DNA from: Microbacterium enclense
GTDB taxonomy: Bacteria; Actinomycetota; Actinomycetes; Actinomycetales; Microbacteriaceae
NCBI GenBank assembly: GCA_038182865.1
Contig: CP116226.1
Coordinates: 1,116,001 to 1,180,000 of the forward strand
DNA length: 64,000 nucleotides
Direction of reading: 5' to 3'
Shown here: in pieces, positions 1 through 8,391 of the stretch
Layout: the number at the start of each line of letters is the position of its first letter
How positions within the stretch are numbered: the first letter of the stretch is position 1
The notes under the pieces: generated by a model
Seen by the model: the letters and a program-made list of their open reading frames with translations, nothing else
What the model was told of the DNA's origin: nothing
The model's database searches: none
Position numbers and translations under genes: made by a program

Positions 1-930
1 ACCCTGCGACAGACCCACCGCCCGGCACCGCTGTCGCCCGCGACCGCCGTCGAGGGCCCGCCCGGCGGTCGACGCGGCCGACGCCGCGGTCAGCCGACCT
101 CTCGCGGCGAGCGCCTCGGCCTGATCGGCGCGTACATCGCTGTGATCGTGGCGGCCGTGATCTTCGCCGCGCCGCTGGTGTACGCGTTCTTCTCGGCCCT
201 CAAGCCCTCGAACGAGGTGCTGCTCGCCCCGCCGACGCTCATCGGCAGCGAGGTGCGCTGGCAGAACTTCCTCGAGGTGTTCAGCTTCGCGCCCTTCACG
301 ACCTACATCGCGAACTCGTTCATCGTGTCGATCGCCGGTGTGCTCGTCGTCCTGGCGGTCTCGGCCACGGCCGGCTACGCCTTCGGGCGCCTCCGCTGGC
401 CCGGGCGCGACATCGTGTTCGTGTTGTTCCTCGGCACCCTGATGGTCCCGCAAGAGGTGCTGGTCATCCCGATGTTCGTCGTCATGCAGTGGTTCGGCTG
501 GGTCGACACGTACCAGTCGCTCATCTTCCCGTGGGCCTTCACGGCCTTCGGCACCTTCCTCATGCGGCAGTTCTTCCGCGGCATCCCGTTCGAGCTCGAG
601 GAGGCGGCGCGGGTGGATGGCGCCGGTCCCGTGCGCACCTTCCTGCAGGTGATCCTGCCCCTGGCGGGGTCCGCGCTCGCGGTGCTGGCCGTCTTCACCT
701 TCCTCAACTACTGGAACAGCTACCTCTGGCCCCTCGTGACCGTCAACGACTACAACGCGCTCGGCACCCTGCCCATCGGCCTGGCCAGCTTCGCGACGCA
801 GTCCGGAACGCGCTGGGACCTGCAGATGGCGGCGACGATCATCTCGATGATCCCCACCACCATCCTCGTGATCGCCCTGCAGAAGCACCTCGTCAAAGGC
901 ATCGCGACGTCGGGTCTGGGCGGGCGATGA
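1..930 (+). CDS. carbohydrate ABC transporter permease (MalG-like), 5' partial
   Basis: This is the inner-membrane permease of a CUT1-type sugar ABC importer. The frame is open to the left edge, so the true start lies outside the window; the internal GTG at 142 would cut into the first transmembrane helix and is rejected. The visible part has a basic Ser/Pro-rich N-tail, a first helix just before FFSALKPSNE, and further helices. The cytoplasmic EAA loop that docks the ATPase reads EEAARVDGAG, near 600-630. The stop overlaps the next start (ATGA), which implies one operon with the sugar enzymes downstream. The substrate is inferred to be an amino sugar from the kinase and NagB genes, and is not proven. 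Confidence 0.88.
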   Translation, partial: TLRQTHRPAPLSPATAVEGPPGGRRGRRRGQPTSRGERLGLIGAYIAVIVAAVIFAAPLVYAFFSALKPSNEVLLAPPTLIGSEVRWQNFLEVFSFAPFTTYIANSFIVSIAGVLVVLAVSATAGYAFGRLRWPGRDIVFVLFLGTLMVPQEVLVIPMFVVMQWFGWVDTYQSLIFPWAFTAFGTFLMRQFFRGIPFELEEAARVDGAGPVRTFLQVILPLAGSALAVLAVFTFLNYWNSYLWPLVTVNDYNALGTLPIGLASFATQSGTRWDLQMAATIISMIPTTILVIALQKHLVKGIATSGLGGR

Positions 931-2411
931 CCGCGCAGTTCCCCCGGATCGCCATCGTCGGCATGGCCATCGAGTCCAGCGCGTACGCGGCACACCGCGC
1001 CGGCTATGACGATTTCGTGCAGCTGCACGGCGAGGAGGTGCTCTCGCGCTACCCGTTCCTCGCACCCGGTACGCCGCTCGGCGACGCGGCCGAATGGATC
1101 GGCGTCTTCTACGCGCGCTCCCTCCCCGGTGGGCAGGTGCGCCCCGAGGTGTACGACGACTTCCGCTCCCGCATCGCGACGGGCCTCGCCGACCTCGGAC
1201 GCCTGGATGCCGTGTACCTCGACGTGCACGGAGCAATGGGCGTCGAGGGCATGGACGACGCCGAGGGCGACCTCGTCGAGGCCGTGCGCGCGGTCGTCGG
1301 GCCGCGCCCCCTGATCGCCGCTCCCATGGACCTGCACGGCAATGTCTCGGAGCGCTTCGCCCGCGCCGTCGATCTGCCGACATGCTTCCGCCTCGCCCCG
1401 CACGAAGACGCGGACGACACCCGTGAGCGGGCGGCGCGGACCCTGCTCGAGTGGGTGGGCCGCGACGAGCGGCCGGTGCGCGCCTGGGTACGCGTGCCGA
1501 TCCTGCTCCCGGGCGAGAAGACGTCCACCCGCGTCGAGCCCGCGAAGAGCCTCTACGGCCGCCTCGACGAGGTGGAACGGATGCCGGGGATCACCGACGC
1601 CTCGATCTGGATCGGCTACGCGTGGGCCGACGAACCCCGCTGCCACGCGACCGTGCTGGTGAGCGGCTCCGACCCGGCGGCGATCACCGCCGAGGCCGAG
1701 GCCCTCGCGCGGGCACTCTGGGACGCGCGCGACGATTTCTCGTTCGTCGGCCCGCCCGGCTCGCTCGCCGAGGCCATCGACGCGGGCCTCGCGCACCGCG
1801 CCGCCCGCGGGGCCCGTCCGTACCTGGTCAGCGACTCGGGCGACAACCCGGGAGCGGGCGGCTCGGGCGACGTCACCTGGAGCCTGCACGATCTGCTCGC
1901 GGATGAGCGCCTCACCGGCGCCGCCGACGATCTGAGCGTCGCGGTCGCGTCGATCTTCGACCCGGCGGCCGTCGCTTCGCTCGCTGACACGGCCGTGGGC
2001 TCCCCCGTCGACATCGACGCCGGCGCCCGCGTCGACGACCGCGTGAGCGGGCCCGTCCGCCTCTCCGGCGTCCTGCTGGGTCGGCACGACCACCCGGTCG
2101 GCGGACGCGCCGTCGTCATCGGCATCGGCGCCCTGCGCGTGATCGTCACCGAGCGCCGCGCGGCGTTCCACGCCGTCGACGACTTCCGCGCGGTCGGCAT
2201 CGATCCGCTCGAGACCGACATCGTGGTGACGAAGATCGGCTACCTCGAGCCCACGCTGTACGACGTCGCCGCGGGCTGGACCCTGGCGTTGACGCCGGGA
2301 CCGGTCGATCAAGACCTCGCCCGTCTGGGACACCGTCGTATCGAGCGGCCGATGTTCCCGTTCGACGTGTTCGACACGGTCCCCGACCTGACGGCGACGG
2401 TCCTGCGATGA
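927..2411 (+). CDS. M81 family metallopeptidase (MlrC-like)
   Basis: The product is 494 residues, the usual length for the MlrC/M81 family, whose founder linearises the cyclic peptide microcystin. Family signatures are visible: MDLHGN in the N-terminal domain, the following HEDADDTRERA segment, and SDSGDNPGAGGSGD in the C-terminal half. The likely metal ligands are the Asp and His of these motifs. The start ATG overlaps the permease stop by 4 nt, and cutC overlaps its own end in the same way. M81 genes often sit beside ABC importers, so a role in cleaving an imported peptide- or amide-bearing compound is inferred. The real substrate is unknown; microcystin is very unlikely. Confidence 0.85.
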   Translation: MTAQFPRIAIVGMAIESSAYAAHRAGYDDFVQLHGEEVLSRYPFLAPGTPLGDAAEWIGVFYARSLPGGQVRPEVYDDFRSRIATGLADLGRLDAVYLDVHGAMGVEGMDDAEGDLVEAVRAVVGPRPLIAAPMDLHGNVSERFARAVDLPTCFRLAPHEDADDTRERAARTLLEWVGRDERPVRAWVRVPILLPGEKTSTRVEPAKSLYGRLDEVERMPGITDASIWIGYAWADEPRCHATVLVSGSDPAAITAEAEALARALWDARDDFSFVGPPGSLAEAIDAGLAHRAARGARPYLVSDSGDNPGAGGSGDVTWSLHDLLADERLTGAADDLSVAVASIFDPAAVASLADTAVGSPVDIDAGARVDDRVSGPVRLSGVLLGRHDHPVGGRAVVIGIGALRVIVTERRAAFHAVDDFRAVGIDPLETDIVVTKIGYLEPTLYDVAAGWTLALTPGPVDQDLARLGHRRIERPMFPFDVFDTVPDLTATVLR

Positions 2412-3136
2412 CCGCGTTCGAGCTGGCGGTACAGGATGCCGCGGGCATCCGCGTCGCGGCCGACCTCGGGGTGGATCGCATCGAACTGTGCTCGGCGCTG
2501 TCGCTGGGTGGTCTGACCCCGTCGGCCGGTCTCATCGCCGCGGCCTCCGCCTCCGGCATCCCGGTTCACGTGCTGATCCGGCCGCGGTCAGGAGACTTCG
2601 AGTACGACGACGCGGAGCGGCGCCTGATCGTCGAAGACGTCTTGTGGGCTCGCGCCCACGGTGCCACCGGGGTCGTCGGCGGCGGACTCCGCGACGGCCG
2701 TCTCGACGAGGACCTCGTCGCACGCATCGTCGTCGCCGCCGACGGCATGCCCGTGACCTTCCACCGGGCGTTCGACAATCTGTCCGACCTGGATGCCGGC
2801 CTCGATCGACTCGTCGACCTCGGCGTCACCCGGGTGCTGACCTCGGGCGGAGCGGCTCGGGCCGACGAGGCGCTTCCCGTGCTGGAGCGACTGGTGGCTC
2901 GCGCAGATCGTGCCATCCAGATCATGGCGGGGAGCGGCGTCCGCGCCGACAACGTCGCGCGCATCGCCGCCACCGGCGTCGACGCCGTACACGCCTCCGT
3001 GAAGCGTGCCGTGGCCGGGCGTCGGGGCGTTCGCCTGGGTTCGGCCGCTCCGGATGGTGGAGGACACGAGACCGCCGATGCCGACGAGGCGCGCCGCCTG
3101 ATCGGCATCCTGCGTTCGACCGAGGAGGCGAGATGA
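2408..3136 (+). CDS. cutC: CutC family protein (TIM barrel)
   Basis: This 242-residue protein matches CutC, a cytoplasmic TIM-barrel family first linked to copper tolerance. Visible hallmarks are the N-terminal DLGVDRIELCSALSLGGLTPS segment, the HVLIRPRSGDF strand, MPVTFHRAFD and RVLTSGG. The copper role of bacterial CutC is disputed. Here the gene is locked by 4-nt overlaps between an M81 peptidase and a ROK kinase, so a role in handling a sugar or sugar-derived metabolite fits the context better. That is inference from position only. Confidence 0.88.
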   Translation: MTAFELAVQDAAGIRVAADLGVDRIELCSALSLGGLTPSAGLIAAASASGIPVHVLIRPRSGDFEYDDAERRLIVEDVLWARAHGATGVVGGGLRDGRLDEDLVARIVVAADGMPVTFHRAFDNLSDLDAGLDRLVDLGVTRVLTSGGAARADEALPVLERLVARADRAIQIMAGSGVRADNVARIAATGVDAVHASVKRAVAGRRGVRLGSAAPDGGGHETADADEARRLIGILRSTEEAR

Positions 3137-4065
3137 CGCTTCTTCTGGGAGTGGACAACGGCGGCACGCGGGTCAAGCTGCTGCTCGCGCGCGACGCCGG
3201 CGGACGTCTCGAACACGTGCGCACCGACGACGCGCCGACCCCGCGCGGCCCCGCCGCGATGGACGAGCTGGCCGAGATCACCCGCGCCTTCCTCGCCGAC
3301 GACAGAGCCGACGCGTTCGGGATCACCGTGGCCGGCATCCTCGACGAGGCCTCGGGTGCGGTCGTCACCAGCGCCAACATGCGCTGGCTCGAGGGTCTCG
3401 CCCCGGCGCGGGAGCTGTCGGAGCGGATCGGCATCCCGGGCGAGGCCGTACAGGACGGCGTCGCGACAGCGATCGCGGAAGCGGTGCTCGGCGCCGGCCG
3501 CGGGGCCGACGACGTGTTCGTGCTCGCACTCGGCACCGGCATCGCGGGCGCCCACGTCGTCGACGGGGCGGTGCGCAAGGGCGCTCATGGGGGTGCCGGA
3601 GAGATCGGCCACATCGCCACCGGACGCGGCGAGAAGTGCACGTGTGGACAATCGGGATGCCTCGAGTCGGTGCTCGGCGGCACACGCCTCGGTGCGCGCT
3701 GGGATCGTGCCCGTGGCGTGCAGGCGCAGTCGAGCGCGCTCGATGTCGTCCTCGCCGCCGAGCGCGGCGACGGAACCGCCCGCACGATCCTCGACGAGGC
3801 GACCACCGCCCTCGCCAACGGCCTGCTGAGCCTCATGGCCATGATCGACCCCGGCGTGATCGTCATCGGCGGCGGTCTCTCGAACTCGCCGACGTGGATC
3901 ATCGACCCCGCGGTCGACAAGGCCCACCGCCAGGCCACCTTCCACTCCGTTCCCCCCATCGTCCGCGCTCAGCTCGGATCGTGGGCGGGCGCGTGGGGCG
4001 CCGCCTTGACCGCAGGGGCCCGGATGAGCGGGGCGCACCGCCTCGAACGAACGGAGATGGTCTGA
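3133..4065 (+). CDS. ROK family sugar kinase
   Basis: The product is a 310-residue ROK-family kinase, probably acting on glucose, GlcNAc or a related amino sugar. It starts with the ATP-binding strand LLLGVDNGGTRVKLLL, has the phosphate-binding stretch LALGTGIAGAHVVDG, and carries the ROK zinc motif GEKCTCGQSGCLES. There is no N-terminal helix-turn-helix, so it is an enzyme and not a NagC-type repressor. The start ATG overlaps cutC by 4 nt, and the stop shares one base with nagB (TGATG). Kinase followed by NagB suggests GlcNAc or glucosamine phosphorylation feeding deamination, although no NagA deacetylase is visible in the window. Confidence 0.9.
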   Translation: MTLLLGVDNGGTRVKLLLARDAGGRLEHVRTDDAPTPRGPAAMDELAEITRAFLADDRADAFGITVAGILDEASGAVVTSANMRWLEGLAPARELSERIGIPGEAVQDGVATAIAEAVLGAGRGADDVFVLALGTGIAGAHVVDGAVRKGAHGGAGEIGHIATGRGEKCTCGQSGCLESVLGGTRLGARWDRARGVQAQSSALDVVLAAERGDGTARTILDEATTALANGLLSLMAMIDPGVIVIGGGLSNSPTWIIDPAVDKAHRQATFHSVPPIVRAQLGSWAGAWGAALTAGARMSGAHRLERTEMV

Positions 4066-4850
4066 TGGCCGAGGTCGTCGTCACCCGCACCGCCGACGAG
4101 GCATCCGCCCTCGCCGCCGACCACGTCGCCCGCGCGATCGCGGCGCACCCGCAGCTCGTGCTCGGGGTGGCCACCGGCTCCACCCCCGAGCGGTTCTACC
4201 GCCACCTCGCCCACCGCGTCGTCGAGAACGGCATCGACACGTCGGGGGTGCGTGCCTTCGCACTCGACGAGTACGTGGGACTACCCGCCGCCCACCCCGA
4301 GTCGTACGCGGCCGTCATCGAGCGCACCGTCACGACGCCGCTGGGTCTCGACCCCGCTCACGTGCACGTGCCCGACGGCGGCGCCGCCGATCCTTTCGCG
4401 GCCGCCGAGGACTACGACCGCGCGATCGCCCTCACCGGGGGCGTCGACATCCAGATCCTCGGCATCGGACGCAACGGCCACATCGGCTTCAACGAGCCCG
4501 GATCGTCCCTCGGATCGCGCACGCGCGTCAAGACGCTCGCCGCCTCGACGCGAGAGGCGAACGCGCGCTTCTTCGCCGACGACGCGGAGGTGCCCGTGCA
4601 CTGCATCACCCAGGGCATCGGCACGATCCGCGAGGCGCGGCACCTCATCCTGCTGGCCTTCGGCCCCGACAAGAGTGCCGCCCTGGCCGGCGCCGTGGAG
4701 GGTCCCGTCTCGGCGATCCTGCCGGGCTCCGCCATTCAGCTGCACCCGCACGTCACCGTGCTGGCCGACAACGACGCTGCACGCGACCTCACCCTCGCCG
4801 ACGCGTACCGCGAGGCCTGGGAACGCAAGCCGGCCGCACAGGGGTTCTGA
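4065..4850 (+). CDS. nagB: glucosamine-6-phosphate deaminase
   Basis: NagB converts glucosamine-6-phosphate to fructose-6-phosphate and ammonia in the cytoplasm. The 261-residue product has the family signatures GVATGSTPERFYRHL (substrate phosphate site), FALDEYVGL (catalytic Asp) and GIGRNGHIGFNEP. The length is normal. It is the last gene of the operon and starts on the stop codon of the ROK kinase. A hairpin follows immediately at 4848-4881. The gene gives the operon its best biochemical anchor: the imported compound ends as fructose-6-phosphate. Confidence 0.95.
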   Translation: MAEVVVTRTADEASALAADHVARAIAAHPQLVLGVATGSTPERFYRHLAHRVVENGIDTSGVRAFALDEYVGLPAAHPESYAAVIERTVTTPLGLDPAHVHVPDGGAADPFAAAEDYDRAIALTGGVDIQILGIGRNGHIGFNEPGSSLGSRTRVKTLAASTREANARFFADDAEVPVHCITQGIGTIREARHLILLAFGPDKSAALAGAVEGPVSAILPGSAIQLHPHVTVLADNDAARDLTLADAYREAWERKPAAQGF

Positions 4851-4881
4851 GGCCGCTCAGCCGACCTGCGCATCGGCCTCA
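4848..4881. terminator. possible bidirectional terminator between nagB and the lactonase gene
   Basis: TGAGGCCG (4848-4855) and CGGCCTCA (4874-4881) form an 8-bp inverted repeat with an 18-nt loop between two convergent genes. There is no T run, as is common in high-GC actinobacteria, so the call rests on position and symmetry. Confidence 0.4.
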
Positions 4882-4902
4882 CGCGGGGCGGTCCCGCCGG
4901 GC

Positions 4903-6102
4903 TCAGCGCATCGGCAGCAACCGCGTCGGCGAGGGCGACGCGGTGCGGTGGCGCACGCGGCCCGGCACCCCGGTGCGCGGGTCGAGCGGGAGCGAGACGA
5001 TCTCGTCGGCCAGCTGCCCGGCCACCAGCAGGGTGTCGTTCACCACGACGTGATGCCGCGGCCAGTGGGTTCCGGCGTCGGCGAGCGCCGTGAGCTGCAA
5101 CGACTCCCCCGCCCCACGCACGGCGAGCACGCCGATCGTGTCGCTGCCACGGACTCCCGCGTAGAGCATGGTGCCGTCGCGACTCGCGCACAGCTCGGCG
5201 GCGGTGTCGGTCTCGAGGGTGCCCACGAGCGGCTGACCCGAGACGATGCGCCAGCGGGCCTCGGCATCCGGGGCCAAGACGAACACCTCGCGGCTGAGCT
5301 CGGTCACGACGTAGAGGTGGCCGGACGGATGCCACACCCCGTGCCGTGGTCCGCTGCCCTTCGGCAGCACCACCTGCTGCACGAGTCGCAGACCGTCGGT
5401 TGCCGGACGCCAGAGACGCACCAGGTCGAAGCCCATGTCGGTGGTCGCGACGAGACCGCCGGGGAGGAAGATCGCCTGATGCGTGCGGGAGACGCGGGCA
5501 CCCGCGGCGGCCTCCTCGGACTCGGCGTCGGTCTCGGGAACGGCGTCGTAGTCGGGCACGAGGTGGCCGTAGTCGTCGCCCGCAGCCTCGCGCAGCGCGC
5601 GAGCGGCGGCGGCGAGGTCGGGGACGGGCGCGCCCGAGACCCGGGCCCCGGTCGACACCGCGCCTCCGGCGGACTCGGCACCCCAGGGGTCGACGGCGTC
5701 GACGGCGATCCGCGGGCGCGACGGGCGGCCGGCGGCATCCAGGTCGAAACGGACGACACGGCCGTCGCTCCAGCAGCTCGCGACGAGGAACGAGGCGTCG
5801 GGGGAGACGGCGACGTGACAGACGGCCTCGCCGGCGTCGAGCGCGGGCCCCAGGGGCGCCAGCCGGGTCTCGCCCGTACGGCGGTACGCTTGCACGGTTC
5901 CGTCGGACTCGAGAGCCGCATACAGCACGTCGTTCGTGGGGTGCGCGGCGACCCACGACGCGGAACCGGGAGCGGCCACCGCGGTGCCGACCATGCCGAG
6001 CGGACCCGAGGCCCACACCGAATCGGCGTCTCCGGCCTGCAGGATGCCGATGCCCTCGGCCGAGCCTGCGTCGGGCGCGTACGCCCCCACCCAGAACCGC
6101 AC
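4903..6102 (-). CDS. lactonase family beta-propeller protein (YbhE/Pgl-like)
   Basis: The 399-residue protein belongs to the seven-bladed lactonase family that includes 6-phosphogluconolactonase. Visible family segments are GAYAPDAGSAEGIGI at the N-terminus, HPTNDVLYAALESDGTV, HVAVSPDASFLVASCWSDG, the GPRHGVWHPSGHLYVVTELS blade and WPRHHVVV near the C-terminus. The GTG start is one base after the purA stop, so it is co-transcribed and probably translationally coupled with purA. No signal peptide is seen. A 6-phosphogluconolactonase role is plausible, but the family also hydrolyses other lactones. Confidence 0.82.
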   Translation of the reverse strand: MRFWVGAYAPDAGSAEGIGILQAGDADSVWASGPLGMVGTAVAAPGSASWVAAHPTNDVLYAALESDGTVQAYRRTGETRLAPLGPALDAGEAVCHVAVSPDASFLVASCWSDGRVVRFDLDAAGRPSRPRIAVDAVDPWGAESAGGAVSTGARVSGAPVPDLAAAARALREAAGDDYGHLVPDYDAVPETDAESEEAAAGARVSRTHQAIFLPGGLVATTDMGFDLVRLWRPATDGLRLVQQVVLPKGSGPRHGVWHPSGHLYVVTELSREVFVLAPDAEARWRIVSGQPLVGTLETDTAAELCASRDGTMLYAGVRGSDTIGVLAVRGAGESLQLTALADAGTHWPRHHVVVNDTLLVAGQLADEIVSLPLDPRTGVPGRVRHRTASPSPTRLLPMR

Positions 6103-6103
6103 G

Positions 6104-7390
6104 TCAGTCGATCAGGTTGTGTCGCACGATCACCTGGTCGCGCGCGGGGCCGACGCCGATGACCGAGATGCGCGTGCCGCTCATCTTCTCGAGGGCGAGC
6201 ACGTACTCCTGGGCCGTCTGCGGCAGATCCTCGAAGGTGCGCGCCGTGGAGATGTCTTCGCTCCAGCCGGGGAAGGTCTCGTAGATCGGCTTCGCGTGGT
6301 GGAAGTCGGTCTGGTTGACGGGCAGATCGTCGAAGCGGACGCCGTCGACGTCGTAGGCGACGCACACGGGGATCTCGTCGAGTCCACCGAGGATGTCGAG
6401 CTTGGTCAGCACGAGGTCGGTGATGCCGTTGATGCGCGTGGCGTAGCGCGTGATGGGCGCGTCGTACCAGCCGACGCGGCGCGGGCGACCGGTGGTCGTA
6501 CCGAACTCGAAGCCGCGCGAGCGCAGCCAGTCACCGCTCTCGTCGAAGAGCTCGGTGGGGAAGGGGCCGGAGCCGACACGCGTGGTGTAGGCCTTCACGA
6601 TGCCGACGATGCGGTCGAGGCGGTTCGGGCCGACGCCCGAGCCGGTCGACGCCCCGCCGGCCGTCGCGGACGACGACGTGACGAAGGGGTAGGTGCCGTG
6701 GTCGACGTCGAGCATGGTGGCCTGGCCGCCCTCGAAGACGACGATGTCGCCGGCATCCAGAGCCTCGTTCAACAGCAGTGAGGTGTCGGCGACCATGGGG
6801 CGCACGCGCTCGGCGTAGGCGAGCAGGTCTTCGACGACCTCGTCGACCGTGATCGAGCGGCGGTTGAAGACCTTCACGAGCAGGTGGTTCTTCTGGTCGA
6901 GGGCGCCCTCGACCTTCTGGCGCAGGATGTTCTCGTCGAAGAGGTCTTGCACGCGGATGCCGACACGGTTGATCTTGTCGGCGTACGCGGGACCGATGCC
7001 GCGCCCGGTGGTGCCGATCTGGCGCTTGCCGAGGAAGCGCTCGGTGACCTTGTCGAGCGTGCGGTGGTACTGCGTGATGATGTGCGCGTTGGCGCTGATC
7101 TTCAGCCGGCTGGTGTCGAGGCCGCGGGCGTTGAGCGCCTCGAGCTCAGCGAAGAGCACTTCGAGGTCGACGACGACACCGTTGCCGATGACAGGGGTCA
7201 CCCCGGGCGAGAGGATGCCACTGGGCAGCAGGTGCAGGGCGTACTTCTCGTCGCCGATGACGACGGTGTGCCCGGCGTTGTTGCCGCCGTTGAACTTCAC
7301 CACCCAGTCGGTGCGCTCACCGAGCAGATCGGTGGCCTTGCCCTTGCCCTCGTCGCCCCACTGGACGCCGACGATCACGATTCCGGGCAT
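6104..7390 (-). CDS. purA: adenylosuccinate synthetase
   Basis: PurA joins IMP and aspartate with GTP to make adenylosuccinate, the first committed step to AMP. The 428-residue product has the GTP-binding loop VQWGDEGKGK at its start, NGGNNAGHTV, TGRGIGPAYADK and GTTTGRPRRVGW. The start is the ATG at 7390, because a good Shine-Dalgarno (GAGGAG) lies 6 nt upstream; that site would be inside the gene if the upstream in-frame ATG at 7405 were used. It is the first gene of a two-gene unit with the lactonase. Confidence 0.97.
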   Translation of the reverse strand: MPGIVIVGVQWGDEGKGKATDLLGERTDWVVKFNGGNNAGHTVVIGDEKYALHLLPSGILSPGVTPVIGNGVVVDLEVLFAELEALNARGLDTSRLKISANAHIITQYHRTLDKVTERFLGKRQIGTTGRGIGPAYADKINRVGIRVQDLFDENILRQKVEGALDQKNHLLVKVFNRRSITVDEVVEDLLAYAERVRPMVADTSLLLNEALDAGDIVVFEGGQATMLDVDHGTYPFVTSSSATAGGASTGSGVGPNRLDRIVGIVKAYTTRVGSGPFPTELFDESGDWLRSRGFEFGTTTGRPRRVGWYDAPITRYATRINGITDLVLTKLDILGGLDEIPVCVAYDVDGVRFDDLPVNQTDFHHAKPIYETFPGWSEDISTARTFEDLPQTAQEYVLALEKMSGTRISVIGVGPARDQVIVRHNLID

Positions 7391-7425
7391 GAGTGCTCCT
7401 CGCATGTTGTCCGGCGGTACACCCC

Positions 7426-7431
7426 ATCCTA
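7426..7431 (-). promoter_or_regulatory. -10 box of the purA promoter
   Basis: On the minus strand this reads TAGGAT and places transcription start about 30 nt before the purA ATG, so purA has a normal leader with a Shine-Dalgarno. No convincing -35 hexamer is visible. Confidence 0.45.
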
Positions 7432-7485
7432 TCGAGAGGGTCCGACACCGCCCCGCAAGCCCCCCGTCGGAACCGGCGGCCTCGA

Positions 7486-7491
7486 TACGGT
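7486..7491 (+). promoter_or_regulatory. -10 box, leaderless start of the Pr6Pr gene
   Basis: TACGGT ends 6 nt before the ATG at 7498, so the mRNA is expected to begin at or next to the start codon. Confidence 0.5.
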
Positions 7492-7497
7492 GACCCC

Positions 7498-8190
7498 ATG
7501 GGGCGATCGGCGGCGTGGGCGACGGGCTGGAACATCGCGCGGGTCGCCGTGGCGGCCGTCATCGCGGCGGCCGTCATGGCGCAGTTCGTGTCCTCGCTCG
7601 CGGGCGCTCAGGCCAATGGACGCGACGTCGCCACGGTCGTGGCGAACTTCTTCAGCTTCTTCACGATCCTCTCCAACGTCTCGGCGATGGTGGCGCTGGC
7701 GATCGTCGGTGTCCGGTTCTTCGCGCGGGGCCGCCGTCTCGACGCCGATCCCCCGGCGCTCGCCACCGTGCTCGCCTGGGTGTCGACGTACATGGTGGTC
7801 ACGGGCGTCGTCTACAACCTCCTGCTCCGGGGTCTGCCCCTGCAACCCGAGACCGTCGGCTGGTCGAACGAGGTCATGCACGTGTGGGGTCCGCTCTTCC
7901 TCCTGCTCGACGTCGTGATCGGACCGTGCCGTCGACGACTGCCCTGGAGCGCGGCCCTCGGCGCAGCGATCTTCCCTCTCGCGTGGATCGCGTACACGCT
8001 CGTGCGCGCACCGCTCATCACCAACCCCACGACGGGGGACCCGTTCTGGTACCCCTACCCCTTCCTCAACCCCGCGAACGGCGGCTGGGGAAGCGTCGCG
8101 CTCTACATCGTGGTCATCGCCGCGGTGATCGTGGGCGTCGCGTTCGGTGTCGTCGCGATCGGGCGGGCGCGCGGCATCCGATCCTCCTGA
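7498..8190 (+). CDS. Pr6Pr family six-helix membrane protein
   Basis: The 230-residue protein has about six hydrophobic helices and resembles the Pr6Pr / FAR-17a-like integral membrane family. Recognisable parts are ANFFSFFTILSNVSAMVAL in the second helix, TGVVYNLLLRG, and the HVWGPLFLLLDVVI helix. Members have no firmly established bacterial function. It stands alone on the plus strand, divergent from purA. The ATG at 7498 is supported by TACGGT 6 nt upstream, a leaderless arrangement. Confidence 0.75.
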   Translation: MGRSAAWATGWNIARVAVAAVIAAAVMAQFVSSLAGAQANGRDVATVVANFFSFFTILSNVSAMVALAIVGVRFFARGRRLDADPPALATVLAWVSTYMVVTGVVYNLLLRGLPLQPETVGWSNEVMHVWGPLFLLLDVVIGPCRRRLPWSAALGAAIFPLAWIAYTLVRAPLITNPTTGDPFWYPYPFLNPANGGWGSVALYIVVIAAVIVGVAFGVVAIGRARGIRSS

Positions 8191-8329
8191 CGTGGGGAGC
8201 GCGCGGCGTCGCGGACGTGCGAGCCGAAGGCCGCGGGGCCGCACCGGTCGGCACCGCGTTCGTTTGCGCATTCCGTAGCTCGGGTGCAGCCAGCGTCTCG
8301 TCCCGGCGGATCCCCGGCGAGGACACGGT

Positions 8330-8353
8330 GATAATGAGGCTCGCCCGGGCGAG
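8330..8353 (+). promoter_or_regulatory. probable promoter and palindrome upstream of the GH6 gene
   Basis: GATAAT at 8330-8335 (with TG-like context) is a good -10 box. A perfect 14-bp palindrome, CTCGCCCGGGCGAG, occupies 8340-8353, at and just after the expected transcription start. It could be a repressor operator or a 5' UTR hairpin. It does not match the CebR-type cellulose-utilisation operator. Confidence 0.45.
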
Positions 8354-8391
8354 TCGGTCTCGGGTACTCCTTCCCGACGACAGAAGATTCC

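Noticed and set aside
750..2333. Long open frame on the minus strand opposite the M81 gene, and similar frames at 2566-4038 and 13515-15194
   Set aside because: High-GC genes leave long open frames on the other strand; these have Arg/Gly/Asp-rich shadow composition, no recognisable domain, and lie over confidently assigned genes.
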